Assembly (NCBI RefSeq): GCF_018531465.1
Contig: NZ_JAHDTF010000018.1
Coordinates: forward strand, 1-64,000
DNA from: Sphaerisporangium fuscum
GTDB lineage: Bacteria > Actinomycetota > Actinomycetes > Streptosporangiales > Streptosporangiaceae
Reading direction: 5' to 3'
DNA: 64,000 nt
In this document: positions 1-7,839 of the stretch, piece by piece
Layout: each line of letters begins with the position of its first letter
Numbering within the stretch: position 1 is the first letter of the stretch
Notes under the pieces: generated by a model
What the model was told of the DNA's origin: nothing
What the model saw: the letters and a program-made list of their open reading frames with translations, nothing else
Database searches by the model: none
Position numbers and translations under genes: made by a program

Positions 1-118
1 CGCCCTTGACGTAGGCCGCGTGGTGCTTGGCGTGGTGCAGCTCCAGGATCTCCCCGGTGATCGCCGGCTCCAGCGCGGCGTAGTCATATGGCATGTCCGG
101 CAGGGTGTACTGCCCCAT
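1..118 (-). CDS. sodF: Superoxide dismutase, Fe/Mn type (N-terminal part)
   Basis: The gene begins at ATG 118 and runs off the left edge, so only about 39 residues are visible. They begin [18 protein letters not shown] and continue with [18 protein letters not shown], the classic N-terminus of Fe/Mn superoxide dismutases; the first H of HHAKHH corresponds to the metal ligand that opens the family. The enzyme converts superoxide to oxygen and peroxide in the cytoplasm. A Nur-type operator lies 24 bases upstream of the start, as expected for the iron enzyme (SodF) of actinomycetes that also carry a nickel enzyme. The symbol rests on that operator, because the metal-determining residues are outside the window. 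A GAGAGGAG ribosome binding site precedes the ATG. Confidence 0.93.
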   Translation of the reverse strand, partial: MGQYTLPDMPYDYAALEPAITGEILELHHAKHHAAYVKG

Positions 119-141
119 CGGTGCTCCTCTCTCTTGATCTA

Positions 142-158
142 TTGCAAACTACTCGCAA
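142..158 (-). promoter_or_regulatory. Nur-box-like operator of the superoxide dismutase gene
   Basis: On the minus strand this reads TTGCGA-N5-TTGCAA. The published consensus for the nickel-responsive Fur-family repressor Nur of Streptomyces is tTGCaa-N5-ttGCAA, so 11 of 12 specified positions match. The site overlaps the proposed -10 element. Known biology: Nur represses sodF when nickel is sufficient. The match is seen in the sequence; the regulator assignment is inference. Confidence 0.6.
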
Positions 159-175
159 CAACCAGAGAGTCGCAA
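146..175 (-). promoter_or_regulatory. Candidate promoter of the superoxide dismutase gene
   Basis: Minus strand -35 TTGCGA (170-175) and -10 TAGTTT (146-151) with an 18-base spacer. The -10 lies inside the Nur-like box, so a bound repressor would block RNA polymerase. Pattern match only. Confidence 0.35.
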
Positions 176-221
176 CAGGATCCGGCCGTGATCCGGCCAC
201 ACGCGGCGCCCGGAACGGCGT

Positions 222-650
222 CTACGCCAGGGCCTGGCGGATCTTCGCGGCGTACGAGGCGGCCTCGGCGTCGCCGTCGTACTTCACCCTCGGCCAGAAG
301 AAGCCGCGCAGGCCGTCCTTGCGGTTGCGCGGGACGACGTGGGCGTGCAGGTGGGGGACGCTCTGGCTGACGCGGTTGTTCATGGCGACGAACGTTCCCG
401 CCGCGCCGAGGCCCTGCTCGACGGCGCGGGAGATCGCCTGGACCCGCTGGAAGAACGGCCCGACCTCCTCCCCCGGCAGGTCCGTCAGGGTCTCCGCGTG
501 CCTGGACGGGACGACGAGCACATGGCCCTTGAACACCGGGCGGGCGTCGAGGAACGCCACCGCGACCTCGTCGGAGAGCACCACGTGGGCGGGCACCTCG
601 CCGGCCACGATGGCGCAGAACGGGCAGGGCGCGTCCGCGGCCGGGCTCAC
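222..650 (-). CDS. HIT family hydrolase
   Basis: A 142-residue histidine-triad protein of the nucleotide-binding HIT superfamily, which hydrolyses or transfers nucleotides from phosphoramidate or dinucleoside substrates. The triad HLHAHVV (H100, H102, H104) is intact, and an N-terminal CPFC (C9, C12) is a typical zinc-site half. The ending FFWPRVKY is common in actinobacterial members. GTG 650 is chosen because it overlaps the stop of the upstream acyl-CoA dehydrogenase by four bases (GTGA), implying translational coupling; the reading frame continues upstream inside that gene without homology. It is the last gene of a MaoC / dehydrogenase / HIT operon. The substrate cannot be told. Confidence 0.88.
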   Translation of the reverse strand: MSPAADAPCPFCAIVAGEVPAHVVLSDEVAVAFLDARPVFKGHVLVVPSRHAETLTDLPGEEVGPFFQRVQAISRAVEQGLGAAGTFVAMNNRVSQSVPHLHAHVVPRNRKDGLRGFFWPRVKYDGDAEAASYAAKIRQALA

Positions 651-1804
651 CAGCCGACCTTCGTGGCGCCGGACAGCAGCGAGCGCGCGATGACCATGCG
701 CTGCACGTCGTTGGTGCCCTCGCCGATCGCCATGAGCGGCGCGTCGCGGTAGAGGCGCTCGACCACGAACTCCTGCGAGTAGCCGTAGCCGCCGTGGATG
801 CGCATCGACTCCATCGTCGCCCGCAGCGCCACCTCCGAGGCGAAGTACTTGGCCATGGCCGCCTCGGAGGTCACCGGCCCCGACTCCGAGCGGGAGGCCG
901 CCCAGTAGGTGAGCAGCCGGGCCGCCTGGATGTCGGTGACCATGTCGGCCAGCTTGAGCTGGATCGCCTGGAAGTCGGCGATGGGCCGCCCGAAGGCCTG
1001 GCGTTCCTTGGCATAGGCCAGCGCCGCCTCGTAGGCGCACTGCGACACCCCGACCGCGCGGGCCGCGATGTTGACCCGTCCCAGTTCGAGGGCGGACAGC
1101 ACCTGCTGCATGCCGCGCCCCTCGACGCCGCCCAGCAGCGCCGAGGACGGCACGCGGACCCCGTCGAGGACGACCTCGCACGTCTCGGTGCCCTTGTAGC
1201 CGAGCTTCGGCAGGTCACGGCTGACGGTGAACCCCCGGTCGGCGTCGACGAGAAGCACCGACATCCCCTTGTGCGCGGGCTCGGTGACGGAGGTCTTCAC
1301 CAGCACCGGCAGCGGGTCGGCGTGCCGGGCGTTGGTGATCCAGGTCTTGGTGCCGTGGACGACGTACCCGTCGCCGTCCCGCACGGCGCGCGTCCGGATG
1401 CCCTGCAGGTCGGTGCCGGCGCCCGGCTCGGTCAGGGCGATGCCGGTGCGCCGCTCCCCCGAGGCGAGGGCCGGCAGGTACCTCGCCCGCTGCTCCTCGG
1501 TGCCGTACTTCGCGATCATCCACGTCGACAGGGAGTGGGACCCGAGGACCCCGGCCACGCCCATCCAGCCCCGGGCGATCTCCTCGAAGACCAGGGCGAA
1601 CGACACCCGGTCGAGGTCGAGGCCGCCGTACTCCGCCGGTACGGTGATCCCGAACAGCCCGAGCCGTCGCAGGCCCTCGACGATCTCCTCCGGGTACCGG
1701 CCCTCGCGCTCCCACTCGGAGGCGACCGGCACGATCTCCCTGTCGACGAACTCGCGCAGCGTCCGCCGGAACAGCTGCTGGTCCTCGTTCAGCTCGAAAT
1801 CCAT
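647..1804 (-). CDS. Acyl-CoA dehydrogenase
   Basis: A full-length 385-residue FAD-dependent acyl-CoA dehydrogenase, which introduces the alpha-beta double bond into an acyl-CoA and passes electrons to ETF. The flavin/substrate signatures ALTEPGAGTD (about 123-132) and KTWITNA (153-159) are present, with ERQAFGRPI (267-275) and the C-terminal IHGGYGYSQEF. The catalytic base is E362 in AIGEGTND, the MCAD/SCAD position. A MaoC gene lies 12 bases upstream and a HIT gene overlaps the stop. The pairing with this type of MaoC resembles mycobacterial fadE19 and its neighbour, which sit near methylcrotonyl-CoA carboxylase genes; a branched-chain acyl-CoA substrate is therefore plausible but unproven. 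Confidence 0.93.
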   Translation of the reverse strand: MDFELNEDQQLFRRTLREFVDREIVPVASEWEREGRYPEEIVEGLRRLGLFGITVPAEYGGLDLDRVSFALVFEEIARGWMGVAGVLGSHSLSTWMIAKYGTEEQRARYLPALASGERRTGIALTEPGAGTDLQGIRTRAVRDGDGYVVHGTKTWITNARHADPLPVLVKTSVTEPAHKGMSVLLVDADRGFTVSRDLPKLGYKGTETCEVVLDGVRVPSSALLGGVEGRGMQQVLSALELGRVNIAARAVGVSQCAYEAALAYAKERQAFGRPIADFQAIQLKLADMVTDIQAARLLTYWAASRSESGPVTSEAAMAKYFASEVALRATMESMRIHGGYGYSQEFVVERLYRDAPLMAIGEGTNDVQRMVIARSLLSGATKVGW

Positions 1805-1816
1805 ACGGGGTCCGAT

Positions 1817-2338
1817 CTACTCGGCGCCGAGCGGGCCGCTCTTGGCCTCGGGGAAGTGGTCCTTGTCCTGCGGGGCGTCCCGCTTGTAGACCATCACGGA
1901 CCGGCGCCACGACATGACCTCGTCGCCGTCCTGGTTCAGGCCCCGCGTGCGGCAGGTGACGATCCCGGCGTACGGCCGCGACCTCGACTCCCGCGTGGCC
2001 AGGACGATCGACTCGGCGTAGAGGGTGTCGCCGACGAACACCGGATGGGTCAGCCTGATCTCGTCCCACCCCAGGTTCATCATCGCGTTCTGGCTGACGT
2101 CGATGACCGACAGGCCGAGGACGATGGCGACCGACAGGCCGGAGTTGACGATGATCTTCCCGACGGGGGCGCGGGCGGCGAAGTGGGCGTTGAAGTGATT
2201 CTGGTTGGTGTTCATCGTGAGCAGGGTGAACCAGGTGTTGTCCGCTTCGGAGATCGTCCGGCCGAGTGGGTGCCGGTAGACGTCGCCGACGACGAAGTCC
2301 TCGAAGTAGCGCCCGATCCGGGCCTCGTGCACGGTCAC
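1817..2338 (-). CDS. MaoC-like acyl-CoA hydratase/dehydratase
   Basis: A 173-residue single hot-dog-fold protein of the MaoC family, which hydrates enoyl-CoA esters. The segment ISEADNTWFTLLTMNTNQNH followed by FNAHFA is the family's active-site region. The usual D-x4-H pair of R-hydratases reads as N-x4-H around NQNHFNAH, so the catalytic acid may be altered. The start is GTG 2338; no Shine-Dalgarno sequence is visible, so a leaderless transcript is possible. It is the first gene of the operon with the acyl-CoA dehydrogenase and HIT gene. The most likely role is hydrating the product of the neighbouring dehydrogenase. Confidence 0.85.
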   Translation of the reverse strand: MTVHEARIGRYFEDFVVGDVYRHPLGRTISEADNTWFTLLTMNTNQNHFNAHFAARAPVGKIIVNSGLSVAIVLGLSVIDVSQNAMMNLGWDEIRLTHPVFVGDTLYAESIVLATRESRSRPYAGIVTCRTRGLNQDGDEVMSWRRSVMVYKRDAPQDKDHFPEAKSGPLGAE

Positions 2339-2418
2339 ACGATCAACATCTCATGCCGGGCGGCCCCGGATCGAGGGCGCGGCGCGGACACGCGCCGGGG
2401 CCGCCCGCCCCCGGAAGG

Positions 2419-2793
2419 TCAGGCGAAAGCCTCCTCGCCCGCCTCGACCAGGTAGAGCGTGATGATCGTCCGGTTGCCCTCATCGTCCACGATCTCGAAC
2501 CTTCGTTCGATCCCCGGCCCCACCACGCCGGCCAGGATGGCCCGCGGGCGGTCGATCGCGTGGCGCAGCACCACCGGGTAGCGACCCTCGCGGCCTCCCA
2601 CGCCCACCGAGAACTGGTCGTCCTTGGGGTCGTACTCCAGGTAGGCCAGCGGTAGCCTCTCCGCCTCCACGAGATCGCCGAAGGTGCGGTGCAGCTCCTC
2701 GATGGTCACGGCGGCGCCCTCGTAGTCGCGGGTCATCGCGTCGAAGAACGCCCGCCACTCCTCGCGCGGGACCTCCGGCCGCTGCTGGTTCAT
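2419..2793 (-). CDS. DUF5335-like conserved protein
   Basis: A 124-residue acidic, soluble protein with no signal peptide or membrane segment. The start PREEWRAFFDAMTRDYEGA and the middle LPLAYLEYDPKDDQFSVGVG look like a small actinobacterial family I know as DUF5335, of unknown function. ATG 2793 is preceded by GGGAGGGGG at a good distance. It is a single gene that lies downstream of the truncated histidine kinase and upstream of the MaoC operon on the same strand. Family assignment is from memory; no activity is proposed. Confidence 0.7.
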   Translation of the reverse strand: MNQQRPEVPREEWRAFFDAMTRDYEGAAVTIEELHRTFGDLVEAERLPLAYLEYDPKDDQFSVGVGGREGRYPVVLRHAIDRPRAILAGVVGPGIERRFEIVDDEGNRTIITLYLVEAGEEAFA

Positions 2794-2855
2794 CTCATGG
2801 CCCCCTCCCGGCCCTGGCCTCGTCACCATGGTCGACCGGTCCGGGCGCGCGCACA

Positions 2856-3329
2856 TCACCCAGGCGGGTAGGAGTCCTCGCCCCGGGGCAGCAGGACGCG
2901 GAACACCGTGTGCCCCGGCTTGCTCTCCACCTCGACCGAGCCGCCGTGGGCGAGCGCGACCGCCCGTACGATGGCGAGCCCCAGGCCGCTGCCGCCGGAG
3001 GCGCGCGAGCGGCCCTCGTCGGCCCGCACGAACCGTTCGAAGATCTCCGGCAGCAGCTCCTCGGAGATGCCCGGACCGTCGTCCGACACCGACAGCTCGA
3101 CCCATCGCCCCTCCCGGACCCGCGTCCCCACGCGGACGACCACGGTGGAACCGGCGGGTGTGTGGCGGCGGGCGTTGTCGAGCCGGTTCGTCAGCACCTG
3201 GTGCAGCCGCTCGACGTCCCCGAGGACCGTGACGGGCTCCTCCGGCAGCTCCAGCCGCCGGCGGTGGCCGGGCCCGGCGACCCGGGCGTCACCGGCGTCC
3301 AGGACCAGGTGGTGGCCCTGCTGCACCAC
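2856..3329 (-). pseudogene. Sensor histidine kinase, 5'-truncated (ATPase domain only)
   Basis: Only the C-terminal catalytic ATPase domain remains, about 155 residues: N box LHQVLTNRLDNARRHTP, G1 DDGPGI, F box FERFVRADE and G2 [10 protein letters not shown]. The dimerisation/His domain, HAMP and membrane segments are absent. Upstream of about 3330 the sequence changes abruptly into an ApbE fragment on the opposite strand. No start or response regulator accompanies it. The N-box Leu is replaced (NRLDNA instead of NLLDNA). It is best read as the stump of an OmpR-type sensor kinase left by a deletion; expression of the isolated domain cannot be excluded. Confidence 0.8.
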
Positions 3330-3340
3330 GTGGCGGGGTC

Positions 3341-3607
3341 GCCGAGCGCGGCGCGCACGTCGACCCGCACACCGGCCTGCCGGCCACGGCGCTGGCGTCC
3401 GTCACCGTGGTCACCGGCGACCTGACCAGGGCCGACACGACGGCCACCGCCGCCCTCGCCATGGGCGGCGCCGCCCGTGAGTGGCTGGAGGGCCTCCCGG
3501 ACCTGGAGGCCTTCGCCGTCCTGCCCGCAGGCGGAACCTGGTGGACCGCCGGCTTCGCCCGGTACGCCGCACAGGCCGGCGAGCCGGATTCGGCGCGCCC
3601 CCGCTGA
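3341..3607 (+). pseudogene. FAD:protein FMN transferase (ApbE), 5'-truncated
   Basis: The open frame ending at TGA 3605-3607 encodes an ApbE C-terminus: HVDPHTGLPATALASVTVV, then ADTTATAALAMG, a WLEGLPDLEAFAV stretch, and an end region. ApbE attaches FMN covalently to Thr/Ser of exported flavoproteins. In intact enzymes the DPxTG motif sits about 250 residues into the protein, so roughly three quarters is missing, including the N-terminal FAD-binding part. There is no credible start. The fragment abuts the truncated histidine kinase head to head. Confidence 0.75.
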
Positions 3608-3692
3608 CCTGCGAAAACGACCTCCGACCTGCCTTGTCGCCCTTCCGGCCGTCTGCGAGGATCGGCATCTGGACACGATCAAGGAGGATCTT

Positions 3693-4106
3693 GTGGCCTC
3701 TCGGCTCAACCCGTACATCACCTTCGACGGCGACGCCCGTCAGGCGATGGAGTTCTACCAGGACGTCTTCGGCGGCACCCTGCGCACCAGCACCTTCGGC
3801 GAAGCCGGGATGCAGGACCCCGCTCTCGCCGACAAGATCATGCACGCCATGCTCGAGACCGACCGCGGCTTCACCCTCATGGCCTCCGACACCGCGCCCG
3901 GCATGGAGCGCACCGCCGGCGACAACATCTCCGTCAGCGTGAGCGGCGACGACGCCGACGACCTGCGCGGCTACTGGGCGAAGCTGTCCAGCGGCGGCAC
4001 CGTCACCGTCCCCCTGGAGAGGCAGATGTGGGGCGACGAGTTCGGGGCCTGCGTCGACCGCTTCGGCATCGGGTGGATGGTGAACATCACCGGGGCGCAG
4101 GGCTGA
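3693..4106 (+). CDS. VOC superfamily (glyoxalase/PhnB-like) protein
   Basis: A 137-residue protein with the PhnB-type vicinal-oxygen-chelate fold: LNPYITFDGDARQAMEFYQD at the N-terminus, a central MASDTAPGM stretch and a C-terminal LERQMWGDEFGACVDRFGIGW. These proteins are usually cytoplasmic dimers with varied or unknown substrates. GTG 3693 is preceded by AAGGAGGA (3681-3688). Conserved metal ligands of true glyoxalases are not obvious, so I make no enzymatic claim. It stands alone between the ApbE remnant and the C-S lyase. Confidence 0.85.
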   Translation: MASRLNPYITFDGDARQAMEFYQDVFGGTLRTSTFGEAGMQDPALADKIMHAMLETDRGFTLMASDTAPGMERTAGDNISVSVSGDDADDLRGYWAKLSSGGTVTVPLERQMWGDEFGACVDRFGIGWMVNITGAQG

Positions 4107-4235
4107 ACCCCGTGATCGGGCCCTCGTCCGGCCGAGCCGGGCAAGGGCCCTCCCTTTCGCTCCCGGAAGAGCGAGGACGGGCGACCGGGTTCCGGAGGTG
4201 ATGATGTGCTATGACGTGAAAGAGGAGCGAAACGG

Positions 4236-4289
4236 ATGATGCCGGGCGCCCCCCGATGTCATCGGTGCGACCAGAAGGATCCCATTTGA
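4236..4289 (+). CDS. Possible 17-residue leader peptide with CHRC motif
   Basis: ATG 4236 follows AGAGGAG (4221-4227) at eight bases and opens a frame MMPGAPRCHRCDQKDPI that stops at 4287-4289. The stop overlaps the TTG start of the aminotransferase (TTGA). The peptide has two Cys residues, and the downstream gene belongs to the C-S lyase family that acts on cystathionine or cysteine conjugates. A Cys-sensing leader is conceivable. There is no independent evidence of translation. Confidence 0.35.
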   Translation: MMPGAPRCHRCDQKDPI

Positions 4290-5503
4290 CCAGCAACAGC
4301 ACCGCGCCCGGCGGCCCTGCCACCGGGCCGCTCACCGCCTACAGCCTCGACCAGCTGCGGGAACGGCACAGCGTCAAGTGGCAGGAGTACCCTCCGGGCG
4401 TGCTGCCGCTGTGGGTGGCCGAGATGGACACCCCGCTCGCCGAGCCGATCGCCCAGACCCTGGTCAAGGCGGTCACCATGGGCGACACGGGGTACGCCTT
4501 CGCCGGTGGCCTGCCGGAGGCCTTCGCCGCCTTCGCCGACCGGCGGTACGGCTGGCGGCCCGACCCGGACGGGATCCGGCTGGTGCCCGACGTGATGGCG
4601 GGGATCGTCGAGATGCTGCGGCTGGTCACCGAGCCGGGCGACCGGGTGGTGTTCAACACCCCGGCCTACCCGCCGTACTTCTACTGGCTGCCCCGCATCG
4701 ACCGCGAGATCGTCGAGAGCCCGCTCGCGCTCACCTCCACGGGGTTCCGGCTCGACCTGGACGCGCTGGAGCGCGACTTCGCCGCCGGCGCGGCGGCGTA
4801 CCTGCTGTGCAGCCCGCACAACCCCACCGGCCTGGTCTTCTCCGAGGAGGAACTGCTGGCGGTCGCCGAGCTCGCCGACCGGTACGGCGTGCGGGTCGTG
4901 GTGGACGAGATCCACGCGCCGCTCGTCTACCCGGGCGCCCGGCACGTGCCGTTCGCGTCGCTGGACGCCCCCGCCGCGGCCCGCTCGGTCACGCTCGTGT
5001 CGGCCTCCAAGGCCTGGAACCTCGCCGGCCTGAAGGCGGCGCTCGCGGTGGCCGGCGAGGACTCCCGTGACGACGTCGGCGCCATCCACCCGGAGGTCAG
5101 CGAGAGCGCCGGGCTGCTCGGGGTGCTCGCCTCGGAGACCGCGTTCACCGCCGGCGAGCCGTGGCTGGACGAGCTGGTGACCGGGCTCGACGCCAACCGG
5201 ACGCTGCTGAAGGAGCTGCTCTCCGAGCACCTGCCGGAAGTCGGCTACCAGCCGCCGCAGGCGACCTACCTGGCCTGGCTCGACTTCCGGGCGTGCGGCC
5301 TCGGCGACGACCCCGCCGAGTGGTTCCTGCGGCGCGGCGGCGTCGCGCTGTACCCGGGACACAAGTTCGGCGCCCCCGGCCGCGGCTACGTCCGGTTCAA
5401 CTTCGCCACCTCGGCGGAACGGGTGACGGAGGCGGTCCACCAGATGTCGTCCTCCCTCTCCGGCCGGCCGGGCGCCGGCCCGGCCGGCCTCGACGCCCTG
5501 TAG
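4286..5503 (+). CDS. PLP-dependent C-S lyase / aminotransferase, MalY-PatB family
   Basis: A 405-residue fold-type I PLP enzyme. The MalY/PatB signatures are present: KWQEYPPGVLPLWVAEMD near the N-terminus, CSPHNPTG, VVDEIHAPL and the Schiff-base lysine in SASKAWNLAG (K242). Family members cleave cystathionine to homocysteine, pyruvate and ammonia, or cleave other cysteine S-conjugates. TTG 4286 is chosen because AGAAGGA (4273-4279) sits six bases upstream; the ATG at 4256 has no ribosome binding site. It ends four bases from the convergent flavoprotein gene. Confidence 0.88.
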   Translation: MTSNSTAPGGPATGPLTAYSLDQLRERHSVKWQEYPPGVLPLWVAEMDTPLAEPIAQTLVKAVTMGDTGYAFAGGLPEAFAAFADRRYGWRPDPDGIRLVPDVMAGIVEMLRLVTEPGDRVVFNTPAYPPYFYWLPRIDREIVESPLALTSTGFRLDLDALERDFAAGAAAYLLCSPHNPTGLVFSEEELLAVAELADRYGVRVVVDEIHAPLVYPGARHVPFASLDAPAAARSVTLVSASKAWNLAGLKAALAVAGEDSRDDVGAIHPEVSESAGLLGVLASETAFTAGEPWLDELVTGLDANRTLLKELLSEHLPEVGYQPPQATYLAWLDFRACGLGDDPAEWFLRRGGVALYPGHKFGAPGRGYVRFNFATSAERVTEAVHQMSSSLSGRPGAGPAGLDAL

Positions 5504-5507
5504 GCCC

Positions 5508-7256
5508 TCAGTCGAGCAGGGCCGCCAGGAAGGGGTTGGAGAAGACCTTGTGGGGGTCGAGTCCGTCCAGCGTGGCGACGGCGGTGTCCCAGTCGTCGCC
5601 CGCGGCCTGACCCGCGCGGTAGGCGTTCGGGATCGTGATGTCGCGGACGGTGGGATCGGCCCAGGCCGCCGTGCCGGAGTAGCCCCACCCCTTCGACCAC
5701 TCCGGCCGCACCGCCGCGTACGAGCCGGAGTAGTTCGACAGGACCCACTGCTCGGTCTCCCGGTAGAACTGCTGGGAGTACGGCGTGCCGGGCACGGTGA
5801 GGATGTCGAGCCACACCGCGACGTTCCATTCGGGGTGGTCGGGCCGCTGCCGCAGCGCCGACAGCTGCGGTGACACCGCGCCGCCGACCTGGCAGTCGGC
5901 CGGGTCGTCCAGCCCGGTGACGCGGATCTCCAGCGGGCCGTTCATCGGGTAGCGTCCCTGCGCGGCATAGGCGCCGATGGCGTTCTGGTAGTAGGTGTAG
6001 AACTCGCTGACCACCCGCTGGATGTTGTTCCTGCTGGTCAGGACGGCATAGCCGTTGGCGGTCACGCGCAGCGTGGTCGGGCGGACGTACAGCAGCAGGT
6101 TCTTCGACCAGCCCCAGATGTCCCAGGTGCCGGTGACGATGAGCCCGGAGCCGACGACGGCCATCTGGGTGTTCTCGAACGTGGGGGTCAGCCCGGCGTT
6201 CCCGGCGACGATCTGCGACAGCTGGTCGGAGGCGTCCTTGGAGAGGAAGTCGGAGAAGCTGTAGTTGTAGGGGCCGTCGACCTGCCTGGACAGGAGCGGC
6301 TTGGACGGCGCGACGCTCCACACCTTCAGCCAGGGAACGGTGGTGAAGGGGAACCAGATGGCCTCGACGCGGCCGGTGGCGTTGACGTAGCCGGCGAAGG
6401 AGTCCGATCCGGCGGTGGCGGGCGGCGCGAACAGCGTGCCGACGTTGATGTGGTAGAAGCTCTGGCAGCGCAGCCGCTTGTTCGCACCGACCCGCAGGGT
6501 CACCTCGGTGACGAAGGTCCGGCCGAGGTTGACCAGGAGCGCGGCGGCGGCGGGGTCGGAGCGCTCGAAGGTCCGCACCACGTACTGCCCGGACGCCGCG
6601 TCCCACACGACGGCCTTGAGCCGGACGACCAGGTTGCTCACCGACCCGAAGGTGTGCCCGGGCGTGAGCGTCTCCCCCGTCTTCGGCACCGCCGTGCCGT
6701 GGCCGTCGACGGCGAGCACCCCGCCGAGCGACAGGTCACCCGGCGCCGGGGTGGCGGTGAGGCCGTACCCCGCGGCCTCCAGGGTCGTGAGCAGGGACTC
6801 CATGGTGACGCCGGTCTGGGCGGTGACGCTCGCGGGCGAGCCGGGGTTCACCGTGACGGCGGTGAGATGCCGGGTGGTGTCGACGAGCAGCGTGTTGGAC
6901 GGGGTTCCCGGCGGGATCACCAGAGGGGACCAGTTGTGCGACATCCCTCTCGGGCGGATCTTCCATCCGCTGGCCCTGGCCCAGTTGGCGAGGGTCACCA
7001 CCTCGGCGACGGACGCCGGCGCCGACGTCCAGACGCCGTCGGCCTCGATCTCACCCGACCAGTTCTCGTAGGTCTGCTGGTAGAGGGAGAGGCCGGCCGG
7101 GTAGCCGGGGGGCGCCGCGAGGGTGGCGCCGGCGGCGGGGGTGAGGCGCGCGCCGGGCGTCCACGAAAGGACGCTGAGCGCCGCGGCCCCGGCGGCGCCG
7201 CCGAGTACGGCGCGCCGCGTCACACCGGTCCGCGTGATGTCATCACCGTATGCCAT
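5508..7256 (-). CDS. Cholesterol-oxidase-like FAD oxidoreductase, Tat-exported
   Basis: A 582-residue vanillyl-alcohol-oxidase-type flavoprotein. Residues 1-45 form a Tat signal (TRRAVLGGAAGAAAL, then an Ala-rich stretch). The FAD-binding domain includes RPRGMSHNWSPL, where H107 is in the position of the covalent FAD histidine of type II (Brevibacterium-type) cholesterol oxidase. The C-terminal half resembles the cholesterol oxidase substrate-binding domain. Such enzymes oxidise and isomerise cholesterol to cholestenone outside the cell, making peroxide. ATG 7256 follows GGAGGT. It is monocistronic and convergent with the C-S lyase gene. Another sterol or secondary alcohol as substrate is possible. 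Confidence 0.82.
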   Translation of the reverse strand: MAYGDDITRTGVTRRAVLGGAAGAAALSVLSWTPGARLTPAAGATLAAPPGYPAGLSLYQQTYENWSGEIEADGVWTSAPASVAEVVTLANWARASGWKIRPRGMSHNWSPLVIPPGTPSNTLLVDTTRHLTAVTVNPGSPASVTAQTGVTMESLLTTLEAAGYGLTATPAPGDLSLGGVLAVDGHGTAVPKTGETLTPGHTFGSVSNLVVRLKAVVWDAASGQYVVRTFERSDPAAAALLVNLGRTFVTEVTLRVGANKRLRCQSFYHINVGTLFAPPATAGSDSFAGYVNATGRVEAIWFPFTTVPWLKVWSVAPSKPLLSRQVDGPYNYSFSDFLSKDASDQLSQIVAGNAGLTPTFENTQMAVVGSGLIVTGTWDIWGWSKNLLLYVRPTTLRVTANGYAVLTSRNNIQRVVSEFYTYYQNAIGAYAAQGRYPMNGPLEIRVTGLDDPADCQVGGAVSPQLSALRQRPDHPEWNVAVWLDILTVPGTPYSQQFYRETEQWVLSNYSGSYAAVRPEWSKGWGYSGTAAWADPTVRDITIPNAYRAGQAAGDDWDTAVATLDGLDPHKVFSNPFLAALLD

Positions 7257-7640
7257 GGGAACCTCCGTTGAGCTGGTGAGGAGGGTGGTGACCTGCGTTT
7301 TCCGGGCATGCGGCGGCCCGGGGCGGCGATGAGGGATCACCGGCGTCCCCCGCGCGGCGACAGGGACGGCCGAGGCGGGGAACGCCGGGAGGTCGCGGAT
7401 CGGCGTCCGCCACGGGGGCGACGGCCCCTGGGGGTCACGGCGCCTGGAAGAGGTGGCGTCCCGGAGGGGTCACGTCCGCGAAGGTGGAGAGGTCCGCGAG
7501 AGGGCAGAGAAAGGCGGATAGGAGGCCGGCCTCGTGCCGGTGGCCGGCGGTGCGAGCTCGCGCCTTTGCCCGCGTGTAGCGATATGTCAGGAACTCACAG
7601 TTTCCCGATGGCCTTTTATACGCCCGCGAAACATGTCGGT

Positions 7641-7654
7641 CAAGCACTTGCTTG
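7641..7654 (+). promoter_or_regulatory. Inverted repeat CAAGCA-CT-TGCTTG
   Basis: Perfect 6-base arms with a 2-base centre, 53 bases upstream of the proposed -35 of the GH2 gene. It could be an activator or second repressor site. No assignment possible. Confidence 0.35.
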
Positions 7655-7706
7655 GTGTCCTTCCGATGTCCCGGTGGGGCGCGGTGCTGCGGGAAATCGT
7701 TGGGTC

Positions 7707-7734
7707 TTGACGGAAGGGCACGCCACTGTAAAGG
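7707..7734 (+). promoter_or_regulatory. Candidate promoter of the GH2 gene
   Basis: TTGACG (7707-7712) and TAAAGG (7729-7734) with a 16-base spacer, about 105 bases upstream of the ATG. A LacI-type operator begins nine bases after the -10, around the expected transcription start. Confidence 0.45.
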
Positions 7735-7742
7735 TCCTTTGC

Positions 7743-7756
7743 AGAGAGCGCTCTCT
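7743..7756 (+). promoter_or_regulatory. LacI-family-type operator
   Basis: Perfect 14-base palindrome AGAGAGCGCTCTCT. LacI/GalR-family sugar repressors of actinomycetes use sites with this central GAGCGCTC (CebR: TGGGAGCGCTCCCA). Its position just after the promoter fits repression of the glycosidase gene. No LacI gene lies in the window. Confidence 0.6.
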
Positions 7757-7839
7757 CACCGCCGGGCCGGACCGGTGGTGAACCCGCGGAACATGCCACC
7801 CCGGCGACCGGCCCCTCCTTCTCACCCCCCGGGACGCAC

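Larger units (their letters stand above)
7257..7839. other. 583-base intergenic region between divergent secreted enzymes
   Basis: No convincing gene. The right third is less GC-rich and carries the promoter and operators of the GH2 gene, listed separately. The left part (7257-7560) is plain GC-rich sequence, probably the upstream region of the minus-strand oxidase; no clear promoter is seen there. Confidence 0.6.
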
